From: Streptomyces odontomachi
Lineage (GTDB): Bacteria > Actinomycetota > Actinomycetes > Streptomycetales > Streptomycetaceae
Assembly: GCF_024435355.1 (NCBI RefSeq)
Contig: NZ_JAMJWG010000014.1
Span: forward strand, 186,001 to 250,000
DNA: 64,000 nucleotides
Reading direction: 5' to 3'
Shown here: piece by piece, positions 57,033 to 64,000 of the stretch
Numbering within the stretch: position 1 is the first letter of the stretch
How the letters are laid out: each line of letters opens with the position of its first letter
Translations under genes and position numbers: made by a program
Notes under the pieces: model-generated
What the model was told of the DNA's origin: nothing
The model's database searches: none
What the model saw: the letters and a program-made list of their open reading frames with translations, nothing else

Positions 57033-58061
57033 ATGACGGTGCGGGTGGCAGTGGCCGGGGCCAGCGGGTACGCGGGGGGTGAGGCGCTTCGGCTGCTCCT
57101 GGGGCACCCCGAGGTCGAGATAGGCGCGCTCACCGGCAACAGCAACGCGGGGCAGCGGCTCGGCGCCCTGCAACCCCATCTGCTCCCGCTCGCCGACCGC
57201 GTCCTGGAGCCGACCACGCCGGAGGCGCTCGCCGGCCACGACGTGGTCTTCCTCGCACTGCCGCACGGCGAGTCCGCCGCCGTCGCCGAGCAGCTCGGCC
57301 CGGATGTGCTCGTGATCGACATGGGCGCCGACTTCCGTCTGAAGGACCCGGCCCAGTGGCAGCGGTTCTACGGCTCCGAGCACGCCGGGACCTGGCCCTA
57401 CGGTCTACCGGAGCTGCCGGGCTGCCGCGCGGCGCTCGAGGGGACCAAGCGCATCGCGGTGCCGGGCTGCTACCCCACCGCCGTCACCCTCGCGCTCTTC
57501 CCGGCGTACGCGGCCTCCCTCGTCGAGCCGGAGGCCGTGATCATGGCCGCATCCGGCACCTCGGGCGCGGGCAAGGCGCCGAAGCCGCACCTGCTGGGCA
57601 GCGAGGTCATGGGCTCGCTCTCGCCGTACGGCGTCGGCGGCGTGCACCGGCACACTCCCGAGATCATCCAGAACCTCGGCGCGGCCGCGGGCGAGCCGGT
57701 CACCGTCTCCTTCACGCCGGTGCTGGCACCTACGCCGCGCGGCATCCTCGCCACCTGCTCGGCCCGCGCCAAGGACGGGGTGAGCGACGAGGCCCTGCGC
57801 ACCGCGTACGAGAAGGCACTGGCCGACGAGCCGTTCGTGCATCTGCTGCCCGCCGGTCGCTGGCCCAGCACCGCCGCCGTCTACGCCTCGAACACCGTCC
57901 AGGTCCAGGTCGCGCTCGACGCGGCGGCCGGCCGCGTGATCGCCGTCAGCGCCATCGACAACCTCACCAAGGGCACCGCGGGCGGCGCCGTGCAGAGCAT
58001 GAACCTCGCGCTCGGCCTCGCCGAGGAGACGGGCCTGCCGACCGTCGGCATCGCACCGTGA
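57033..58061 (+). CDS. argC: N-acetyl-gamma-glutamyl-phosphate reductase
   Basis: A 342-residue NADPH-dependent reductase, third step of arginine biosynthesis. The cofactor motif GASGYAGGEALRLL is at the N-terminus and the catalytic Cys in VPGCYPTAVT near residue 148. AGGAGG precedes ATG 57033. It is the first gene of argCJBDR, behind the ARG-box promoter. Confidence 0.97.
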   Translation: MTVRVAVAGASGYAGGEALRLLLGHPEVEIGALTGNSNAGQRLGALQPHLLPLADRVLEPTTPEALAGHDVVFLALPHGESAAVAEQLGPDVLVIDMGADFRLKDPAQWQRFYGSEHAGTWPYGLPELPGCRAALEGTKRIAVPGCYPTAVTLALFPAYAASLVEPEAVIMAASGTSGAGKAPKPHLLGSEVMGSLSPYGVGGVHRHTPEIIQNLGAAAGEPVTVSFTPVLAPTPRGILATCSARAKDGVSDEALRTAYEKALADEPFVHLLPAGRWPSTAAVYASNTVQVQVALDAAAGRVIAVSAIDNLTKGTAGGAVQSMNLALGLAEETGLPTVGIAP

Positions 58062-58260
58062 TCAGGAGGCCCCTCCCCGGGGCACCCCTGGCACCGGGGG
58101 AGGCAGCCGGCGGAGCGCAGCCACCCGCCGGGGCGCACACCACCACCGGGGCCACGCCGGCGCACCCCGCCGGCCCCACCGACATCAGCCGCCCGGCCGG
58201 CACGGCGAGGGACCACCTCGGCCGCTCGGACGGCAGGGCGAGGAAGAAGGAGACACTGTC

Positions 58261-59463
58261 GTGAGCGTCACGGCCGCCAAGGGCTTCAAGGCCGCGGGCA
58301 TCACCGCGGGAATCAAGGAGAGCGGCGCACCCGACCTGGCCCTCGTCGTCAACACCGGCCCCCGCCACGCTGCCGCCGGTGTCTTCACCTCCAACCGCGT
58401 GAAGGCCGCCCCGGTGCTCTGGTCGGAGCAGGTGATCAAGGGCGGGACGGTCTCCGCTGTGGTGCTCAACTCCGGGGGCGCCAACGCCTGCACCGGATCG
58501 AAGGGCTTCCAGGACACCCACGCCACCGCCGAACGGGTCGCCGAGGCCCTCGAAGGACACAGCGCGGGCGAGGTCGCCGTCGCCTCGACCGGCCTGATCG
58601 GCACCCTGCTGCCGATGGACAAGCTGCTTCCCGGTGTGGACCAGGCCGCCGCCGCGCTCTCCGAGGACGGTGGCGAGAAGGCCGCGATCGCCATCAAGAC
58701 GACCGACACCGTGCACAAGACGGCCGTCGTCCGAGGCGGGAACACCTCCGGGGGCGCCGCCGGGGACGGTGGTGCCGCGTCCGGGGCCGGCTGGGCCGTC
58801 GGTGGCATGGCCAAGGGCGCGGGCATGCTCGCCCCCGGCCTCGCCACCATGCTCGTCGTCCTCACCACCGACGCCGACCTGGACCCCGCGACCCTGGACA
58901 AGGCGCTGCGGGACGCCACCCGCACCACCTTCGACCGCATCGACTCCGACGGCTGCATGTCCACCAACGACACCGTGCTGCTGCTCGCCTCCGGAGCCTC
59001 CGGCGTCACCCCGGACTACGCGGAGTTCGCCGAGGCGGTGCGGGCGGTCTGCGACGACCTCGGCCGGCAGATGGTCGCCGACGCCGAGGGCGCGAGCAAG
59101 GACATCAGGATCGACGTGATCGGCGCCGCAACCGAGGACGAAGCCGTGCAGGTGGGGCGCACCATCGCGCGCAACAACCTGCTGAAGTGCGCCATCCACG
59201 GTGAGGACCCCAACTGGGGCCGGGTGCTGTCCGCCATCGGCACCACCTCCGCCACCTTCGAACCGGACCGGCTGAACGTCGCCATCAACGGCGTCTGGGT
59301 CTGCAAGAACGGTTCTGTCGGCGAGGACCGCGAGCTGGTCGACATGCGCTACCGGGAGGTCACCGTCACCGCCGACCTCGCCGCCGGGTCCGCCGGCGCG
59401 ACGATCTGGACCAACGACCTGACCGCCGACTACGTCCACGAGAACAGCGCGTACTCCTCCTGA
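58261..59463 (+). CDS. argJ: bifunctional ornithine acetyltransferase/N-acetylglutamate synthase
   Basis: A 400-residue ArgJ, which recycles the acetyl group between acetylornithine and glutamate. The self-cleavage site lies in GAGMLAPGLATMLVV, between Ala and Thr of ATML, with Thr the nucleophile of the beta chain. The C-terminal NDLTADYVHENSAYSS is typical. GTG 58261 has AAGGAG eight bases upstream. A 199-bp gap separates it from argC; this is long for the operon and contains no gene I can support. Confidence 0.97.
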   Translation: MSVTAAKGFKAAGITAGIKESGAPDLALVVNTGPRHAAAGVFTSNRVKAAPVLWSEQVIKGGTVSAVVLNSGGANACTGSKGFQDTHATAERVAEALEGHSAGEVAVASTGLIGTLLPMDKLLPGVDQAAAALSEDGGEKAAIAIKTTDTVHKTAVVRGGNTSGGAAGDGGAASGAGWAVGGMAKGAGMLAPGLATMLVVLTTDADLDPATLDKALRDATRTTFDRIDSDGCMSTNDTVLLLASGASGVTPDYAEFAEAVRAVCDDLGRQMVADAEGASKDIRIDVIGAATEDEAVQVGRTIARNNLLKCAIHGEDPNWGRVLSAIGTTSATFEPDRLNVAINGVWVCKNGSVGEDRELVDMRYREVTVTADLAAGSAGATIWTNDLTADYVHENSAYSS

Positions 59464-59521
59464 CCGCGCCGGTGGACCGCGCCCGCGCCCCCGAGCCTCC
59501 CCAGAGGATTGTCGAACCCGC

Positions 59522-60445
59522 ATGAGCACACGTCAGCACACCGCACTGCCCAAGGCACAGATCCTCATCGAGGCGCTGCCCTGGCTGACCCGGCACCACG
59601 GCAAGACCGTCGTCATCAAGTTCGGTGGCAACGCCATGGTGGACGAGCAGCTGAAGGCCGCCTTCGCGCAGGACGTCGTCTTCCTGCGACACGCCGGCCT
59701 CAAGCCCGTCGTCGTGCACGGCGGCGGACCGCAGATCAGCGCCCAGCTGGACCGGCACGGGCTCGTCTCCGAGTTCAAGGCGGGCCTGCGGGTGACCACG
59801 CCGGAGGCCATGGACGTGGTCCGGATGGTCCTCGCCGGCCAGGTGCAGCGCGAACTCGTCGGGCTGCTCAACCGGCACGGCCCGCTGGCCGTCGGGCTCA
59901 CCGGCGAGGACGCCCACACCATCACCGCCACCCGGCACCGGCCCCGGATCGACGGCGAGCTGGTGGACATCGGCCGCGTCGGTGAGATCACCGAGATAGA
60001 CACCGGCGCCATCGAGGCGCTGCTCGCCGACGGCCGCATCCCGGTGGTGTCCTCCATCGCACGCTCCGCCGACGACGGACACGTCTACAACGTCAACGCC
60101 GACACCGCGGCCGCCGCGCTCGCCGCCGCCCTGAAGGCCGAGACGCTGATGGTGCTCACCGACGTCGAGGGCCTCTACGAGGACTGGCCGAACAGCGACG
60201 ACGTGATCAGCCGGCTCACCGCCAGCGAGCTGGAGAAGCTGCTGCCCGAGCTGAGCAGCGGCATGGTGCCGAAGATGGAGGGCTGCCTGCACGCGGTGCG
60301 CGGCGGCGTCACCACCGCACGTGTCATCGACGGCCGCGTCCAGCACTCGATCCTGCTGGAGATCTTCACGGACGAAGGCATCGGCACGATGGTCGTGCCG
60401 GACGACGAGACCACACCGCACGTGGCACAAGGGGAGACAGCATGA
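59522..60445 (+). CDS. argB: acetylglutamate kinase
   Basis: A 307-residue amino acid kinase catalysing the second step of arginine synthesis. KFGGNAMVDE near the N-terminus, VHGGGPQISAQLDRHG for substrate binding and VYNVNADTAAAALAAAL for ATP binding are intact. The N-terminal helix (about 1-28) is of the kind that mediates hexamer formation and arginine feedback inhibition. The stop overlaps argD by 4 bases. Confidence 0.97.
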   Translation: MSTRQHTALPKAQILIEALPWLTRHHGKTVVIKFGGNAMVDEQLKAAFAQDVVFLRHAGLKPVVVHGGGPQISAQLDRHGLVSEFKAGLRVTTPEAMDVVRMVLAGQVQRELVGLLNRHGPLAVGLTGEDAHTITATRHRPRIDGELVDIGRVGEITEIDTGAIEALLADGRIPVVSSIARSADDGHVYNVNADTAAAALAAALKAETLMVLTDVEGLYEDWPNSDDVISRLTASELEKLLPELSSGMVPKMEGCLHAVRGGVTTARVIDGRVQHSILLEIFTDEGIGTMVVPDDETTPHVAQGETA

Positions 60446-61698
60446 CCGGCACCGAAGAGACCCAGAACCCCGCCGGGGCCCACCCGGGCGGCAACGCCGC
60501 GCTCGCGCAGCGCTGGCAGGGCGCCCTCATGAACAACTACGGCACCCCGCCGCTGGCCCTGGTGCGCGGCGAGGGCGCCCGGCTCGAGGACGCCGACGGC
60601 GCCACCTACCTCGACTTCGTCGGGGGGATCGCGGTCAACGCCCTCGGCCACGCCCATCCGGCCGTCGTCGAGGCCGTCAGCCGGCAGATCGCGGCCCTGG
60701 GCCATGTCTCCAACCTCTACGTCGCGGAACCGCCGGTGACGCTCGCCGAGCGGCTGCTCCAGCTCTTCGGCCGGGAAGGACGGGTGTACTTCTGCAACTC
60801 GGGCGCCGAGGCCGTCGAGGGCGCCTTCAAGATCGGCCGGTTGACCGGCCGCCAGCACATGGTCGCCACGCAGGGCGGCTTCCACGGCCGCACCATGGGC
60901 GCGCTGGCCCTGACCGGACAGCCCGCCAAGCAGCAGCCCTTCGTGCCGCTGCCGGGCGATGTCACCCACGTGCCGTACGGGGACGTGGCCGCGCTGCGCG
61001 CCGCGGTCACCGAACAGACCGCGCTCGTCGTGATCGAGCCCATCCAGGGCGAGAACGGCGTGGTGGTACCGCCCGCCGGGTACCTCAAGGCGGCCCGTGA
61101 GATCACCCGGGCGACCGGCACCCTGCTGGTCCTCGACGAGGTGCAGACCGGCCTGGGAAGGACCGGGCACTGGTTCTCCTACCAGGCGCACGACGGCATC
61201 GACCCCGACATCGTCACGCTCGCCAAGGGCCTCGGCGGCGGCCTGCCGCTCGGTGCCACGGTCGCCTTCGGTGCCGCCGCCGACCTGCTCGGCCCCGGCC
61301 AGCACGGCACCACCTTCGGCGGCAACCCGGTGGCCTGCGCGGCCGGCCTCGCGGTGCTGGACACCATCGAGAACGAAGGGTTGCTCGCCAACGTCAAGCG
61401 GGCCGAACAGCGGCTGCGCGACGGCATCGAGGGCACCGGTGCCACCGCCGGGCGGCATCCGCTGGTCGGGCATGTCAGGGGCGCCGGGCTGCTGCTGGGT
61501 ATCGTGCTCACCGAGCCGCTCGCGCGCCACGTGCAACAGGCGGCTCAGGACGCCGGCTTCCTGGTCAACGCGCCCGCCCCCGATGTCGTCCGGCTCATGC
61601 CACCGCTCACGCTCAGCGACGACGAGGTGGACGCGTTCCTCCAGGCGCTGCCCGGCGTCCTGGACAGGGCGCAGGAGAAGGGCCGAGCCCGGGAGTGA
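60442..61698 (+). CDS. argD: acetylornithine aminotransferase
   Basis: A 418-residue class III PLP aminotransferase for the fourth arginine step. YLDFVGGIAVNALGHAHP, the PLP site FCNSGAEAVEGAFK, VLDEVQTGLGRTG and the Schiff-base lysine in VTLAKGLGGGLPLGA are all present. ATG 60442 lies in ATGA overlapping argB. It may also serve as succinyl-diaminopimelate aminotransferase. Confidence 0.96.
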   Translation: MTGTEETQNPAGAHPGGNAALAQRWQGALMNNYGTPPLALVRGEGARLEDADGATYLDFVGGIAVNALGHAHPAVVEAVSRQIAALGHVSNLYVAEPPVTLAERLLQLFGREGRVYFCNSGAEAVEGAFKIGRLTGRQHMVATQGGFHGRTMGALALTGQPAKQQPFVPLPGDVTHVPYGDVAALRAAVTEQTALVVIEPIQGENGVVVPPAGYLKAAREITRATGTLLVLDEVQTGLGRTGHWFSYQAHDGIDPDIVTLAKGLGGGLPLGATVAFGAAADLLGPGQHGTTFGGNPVACAAGLAVLDTIENEGLLANVKRAEQRLRDGIEGTGATAGRHPLVGHVRGAGLLLGIVLTEPLARHVQQAAQDAGFLVNAPAPDVVRLMPPLTLSDDEVDAFLQALPGVLDRAQEKGRARE

Positions 61699-61717
61699 AC
61701 CGGAGAATGAGACGACG

Positions 61718-62251
61718 ATGAACCACGCGCAGCACCAGGAACACGAGAACGGGCCTGCCGTTCCGCAGACCCGTACCGCCCGCCACCGCCGCATCGTGGA
61801 CATTCTCAACCGGCAACCGGTGCGCTCCCAGAGCCAGTTGGCGAAGCTCCTGGCGGACGACGGGCTCAGCGTCACCCAGGCCACGCTCTCCCGTGACCTG
61901 GACGAGCTGAACGCGGTGAAGCTGCGCAACGTGGACGGCGATCTCATTTACGCGGTGCCCAGCGAGGGCGGCTTCCGCACGCCGCGCGCCCCGCTGGGCG
62001 AGTCCGCCAAGGAGGAGCGCATGCGGCGGCTCTCCGCGGAGCTGCTGATCTCCGCGGAGGCCTCCGCGAACCTGGTGGTGCTGCGCACCCCGCCCGGCGC
62101 CGCCCAGTTCCTGGCCTCGGCCATCGACCAGGCCGAACTGCACGACATCCTCGGCACCATCGCCGGCGACGACACCCTGCTCCTCATCAGCCGCCACCCA
62201 ACCGGCGGCCAGGCACTCGCCGACCACCTCCTCCAGCTGGCCCAAGGCTGA
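61718..62251 (+). CDS. argR: arginine repressor
   Basis: A 177-residue ArgR. An N-terminal winged helix (about 20-85: RHRRIVDILNRQPVRSQSQL, TQATLSRDLDELNAVKLR) and a C-terminal hexamerisation/arginine-binding domain (TPPGAAQFLASAIDQAELHD, GTIAGDDTLLLISR) are complete. Placed last in the operon, it probably represses argC transcription through the two upstream boxes. The start codon follows GGAGAATGAGACGACG. Confidence 0.96.
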   Translation: MNHAQHQEHENGPAVPQTRTARHRRIVDILNRQPVRSQSQLAKLLADDGLSVTQATLSRDLDELNAVKLRNVDGDLIYAVPSEGGFRTPRAPLGESAKEERMRRLSAELLISAEASANLVVLRTPPGAAQFLASAIDQAELHDILGTIAGDDTLLLISRHPTGGQALADHLLQLAQG

Positions 62252-62297
62252 ACGGCGACGGCCGGCGCCCCTGAGGGGGCGGGGCTGCGGCTGCGTG

Positions 62298-62452
62298 CGC
62301 CTGAAAACGGGGCGCGGGGCTGTGTTTGGTGTGCGGCTTCGCCGCGTGGGCGCGAGCTGTAGGTGGCGCTGGAGGCGCCTGAAAAGGGGCGCGGGGCTGT
62401 GTTTGGTGTGCGGCTTCGCCGCGTGGGCGCGAGCCGTAGGTGGCGCCGAAGG
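62298..62452. repeat. two tandem 77-78 bp repeats after argR
   Basis: Units beginning CGCCTGAAAA start at 62298 and 62376, and a third partial copy begins at 62453 and runs into the dispersed element. The first two differ by one indel and a few substitutions. Each includes the GGGGCGCGGGG core and a GCGGCTTCGCCGC hairpin. They begin 47 bp after the argR stop. Confidence 0.88.
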
Positions 62453-62590
62453 CGCCTGAAAAGGGGCGCGGGGAACTGCGCGAGCAACCCCCACCGGCCG
62501 ATGGTCCGGACACGACAGAAACCGCCCCACCGGAACGGTGACGACCTGACGGGTCTCGTCGTGGCCGAGGGCACAGCCCCCCGCGCCCCA
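62442..62590. repeat. dispersed repeat element copy 2
   Basis: This 149-bp stretch aligns with 42932-43081: both start GGCGCCGAAGGCGCC, continue with the same GGGGCGCGGGGAACTGCGCG block, share CACGACAG and GGTCTCGTCGTGG in the middle and end with CCCCGCGCCCC. In this copy the right arm is degenerate, so the long inverted repeat is weaker. It lies between the convergent argR and symporter genes. Confidence 0.85.
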
Positions 62591-62631
62591 CCGGGAGGGG
62601 ACACCGGGGGCGGACCCGCCAGGAGCCACCC

Positions 62632-63633
62632 CTAGGGTCGCCGGCGTGCCATCCACGCCGCGACCACGGCCCCGGAGACGTTGTGCCAGACGGAGAAGAT
62701 CGCCGACGGCAACGCCGCAAGCGGGCTGAAGTGGGCCGTGGCCAGCGACGCGGCGAGGCCGGAGTTCTGCATGCCGACCTCGAAGGCCATGGCTCGCGCG
62801 GATGGCTTGCCGAGCCGGGCCAGCGCCCCGGCACCGTATCCGAGCGCGAGCCCCAGACCGTTGTGCAGCACCACCGCGAGCAGCACCAGCGCGGCCGCCG
62901 ACTTGATGGCCTCCGCGCTGCCGGCCACCACCACGGCCACGATGACCGACACGGTCAACGCGGACAGCCACGGCAGCACACCGAGCACCCGGCCCAGGTA
63001 CCGGCCGAAGAGGAACCGGATGACCAGGCCGCCGAGCACCGGCAGCAGCACCGTCTTGAGGATGTCGGTGACCATCGCCGAGGCGTCCACCGGCAGGAAC
63101 TCGCCCGCGAGCAGCAGCGTCAGCGGCGGGGTGAGCAGCGGTGCCAGGACGGTCGAGACGGTGGCCACGGAAACCGAGAGCGCCACGTCGCCGCGGGCCA
63201 GGTACGTCACCACGTTCGAGGCGGTGCCGCTGGGCGCGCAGCCGACCAGGATGACACCGGCGGCAAGCTGCGGCGAGAGCCCCAGCGCATGGGCGATCAG
63301 CCAGCCGAGCCCCGGCATGATCACGTAGTGTGCGACCAGCCCGAGCCCGACGGCCCACGGCCGCTTCGCCACGCCCCTGAAGTCCAGCGGCGTCATCGTC
63401 AGGCCCATGCAGAACATGACGACGCCCAGCAGGTACGGCACATCGGTGCCCCACCCGCTGAACGTGCCCGGTGCGATCATGCCCGCCGCGCCCGCGGCGA
63501 GGACCAGCAGGGGGAAGACGGTGACGGCACGGCGGGCCGCCCGGTCGTCGGCGCGCGTGGTGGCGGGGTCCGGCCGCGGCTCCGTCGGGGTGGCGGGCGA
63601 TGCGGGTTCGGGGTGTTCGGGCTCAGTGTGCAC
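62632..63633 (-). CDS. bile acid:sodium symporter family protein
   Basis: A 333-residue membrane protein with about nine to ten helices from residue 37 onward, after a Pro/Glu-rich N-terminus. GCAPSGTASNVVTYLARGD and FEVGMQNSGLAASLA are the two crossover motifs of the BASS/SBF fold. Bacterial members carry pantoate, keto acids or other organic anions with sodium; the substrate here is unknown. Only a GTG at 63633 fits as start and its ribosome-binding site is weak. Confidence 0.9.
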   Translation of the reverse strand: MHTEPEHPEPASPATPTEPRPDPATTRADDRAARRAVTVFPLLVLAAGAAGMIAPGTFSGWGTDVPYLLGVVMFCMGLTMTPLDFRGVAKRPWAVGLGLVAHYVIMPGLGWLIAHALGLSPQLAAGVILVGCAPSGTASNVVTYLARGDVALSVSVATVSTVLAPLLTPPLTLLLAGEFLPVDASAMVTDILKTVLLPVLGGLVIRFLFGRYLGRVLGVLPWLSALTVSVIVAVVVAGSAEAIKSAAALVLLAVVLHNGLGLALGYGAGALARLGKPSARAMAFEVGMQNSGLAASLATAHFSPLAALPSAIFSVWHNVSGAVVAAWMARRRP

Positions 63634-63729
63634 GGCGGCGATGCAACGCTTCCGTGGCGGCTACATGCAACCACGTCTCGGTATGTGGGCGGGTGCCCCG
63701 CATGTGGTCGCGCGCCCCGCGGGCCACCG

Positions 63730-64000
63730 TCACATCGGGCTCGGCGGTAGCGGCAGCGGCAGTCCGGGGAGACCGTCGATACTGGTCTCCACGTGGTCCT
63801 TCTTGTGGAAGTAGGCGTCCAGGGACGCGTCGTCCTCGCGTGCGAAACGCTTGGCGTGCAGATCACGTTCACGCTCGTAGGCCATGAAGGGCACCGCGTA
63901 CCCGCAGGTGTCCCGGATCAGCCCGGCCGTCACCACGATGATCGCGCGCAGCCCGTGACTGGTGCTGTCCACGTCGGGGAAGCAGGCCAGCAGCTCCGGG
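63730..64000 (-). CDS. pyridoxamine 5'-phosphate oxidase-like flavin-nucleotide-binding protein (3' part)
   Basis: The minus-strand frame is open from the window edge to the stop at 63730, giving the last 89 residues of a larger protein (ELLACFPDVDSTSHGLRAII; GYAVPFMAYERERDLHAKRF; SIDGLPGLPLPLPPSPM). This matches my memory of the C-terminus of an actinobacterial pyridoxamine 5'-phosphate oxidase-related protein. The FMN-binding part and start lie beyond base 64000. Confidence 0.75.
   Translation of the reverse strand, partial: PELLACFPDVDSTSHGLRAIIVVTAGLIRDTCGYAVPFMAYERERDLHAKRFAREDDASLDAYFHKKDHVETSIDGLPGLPLPLPPSPM

Overview
The window is high-GC actinobacterial DNA and almost certainly the core chromosome of a Streptomyces. 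The evidence is strong third-position G/C bias, many GTG starts, 1 to 4 base overlaps between co-transcribed genes, a conservon, and a gene order I recognise from memory as matching the SCO1575 to SCO1632 region of S. coelicolor read in reverse. I see no prophage, transposase, CRISPR array, tRNA or rRNA. Function calls rest on motifs read by eye; no database search was run.

Layout. 1-10.2 kb: a diacylglycerol kinase-like lipid kinase, a Ski2/HelY-type helicase, and a complete conservon (sensor kinase, roadblock protein, DUF742 protein, Ras-like GTPase, cytochrome P450), then an RluA-type pseudouridine synthase. 10.3-14.1 kb: a PadR regulator with a DrrAB-type ABC exporter, and a siderophore-interacting ferric reductase behind an iron-box-like site. 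14.3-21.5 kb: a 5'-3' exonuclease, a two-gene glycine betaine-type ABC importer whose permease is fused to two tandem binding domains, an XRE-cupin regulator and an APH-family kinase. 21.4-27.1 kb: a gamma-glutamylation amine-catabolism cluster (class I amidotransferase-like hydrolase, GntR/FCD regulator, glutamine synthetase-like ligase of the GlnA4 type, aldehyde dehydrogenase, SDR), fitting ethanolamine or a related monoamine. 27.3-34.7 kb: membrane and secretion genes, including a Pro-rich membrane protein coupled to a type VII mycosin, then SseB and DUF1844 proteins.

34.7-43.1 kb is translation: infC (with a probable ATC start and a structured leader), rpmI, rplT, an rRNA 2'-O-methyltransferase, a PAS histidine kinase, and pheST. 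43.1-56.8 kb is mixed accessory metabolism and regulation: a TPR regulator, a NUDIX hydrolase, a 3-hydroxyacyl-CoA dehydrogenase, a DMT exporter head-to-head with a MocR regulator, a DUF6745 gene, an internally deleted alpha/beta hydrolase, an AraC/VOC pair and a short UvrA paralogue. 57.0-62.3 kb is the argCJBDR operon behind two ARG-box-like sites that overlap a good promoter. The window ends with a bile-acid:sodium symporter family protein and the C-terminus of a flavin-nucleotide-binding (pyridoxamine oxidase-like) protein.

Non-coding highlights are a dispersed repeat of about 150 bp present twice (after pheT and after argR), one copy preceded by 77-78 bp tandem units; five CCGGAGA repeats spaced 10-11 bp apart in a divergent promoter region; competing hairpins and a perfect 32-bp palindrome after rplT; and several perfect long-stem terminators.
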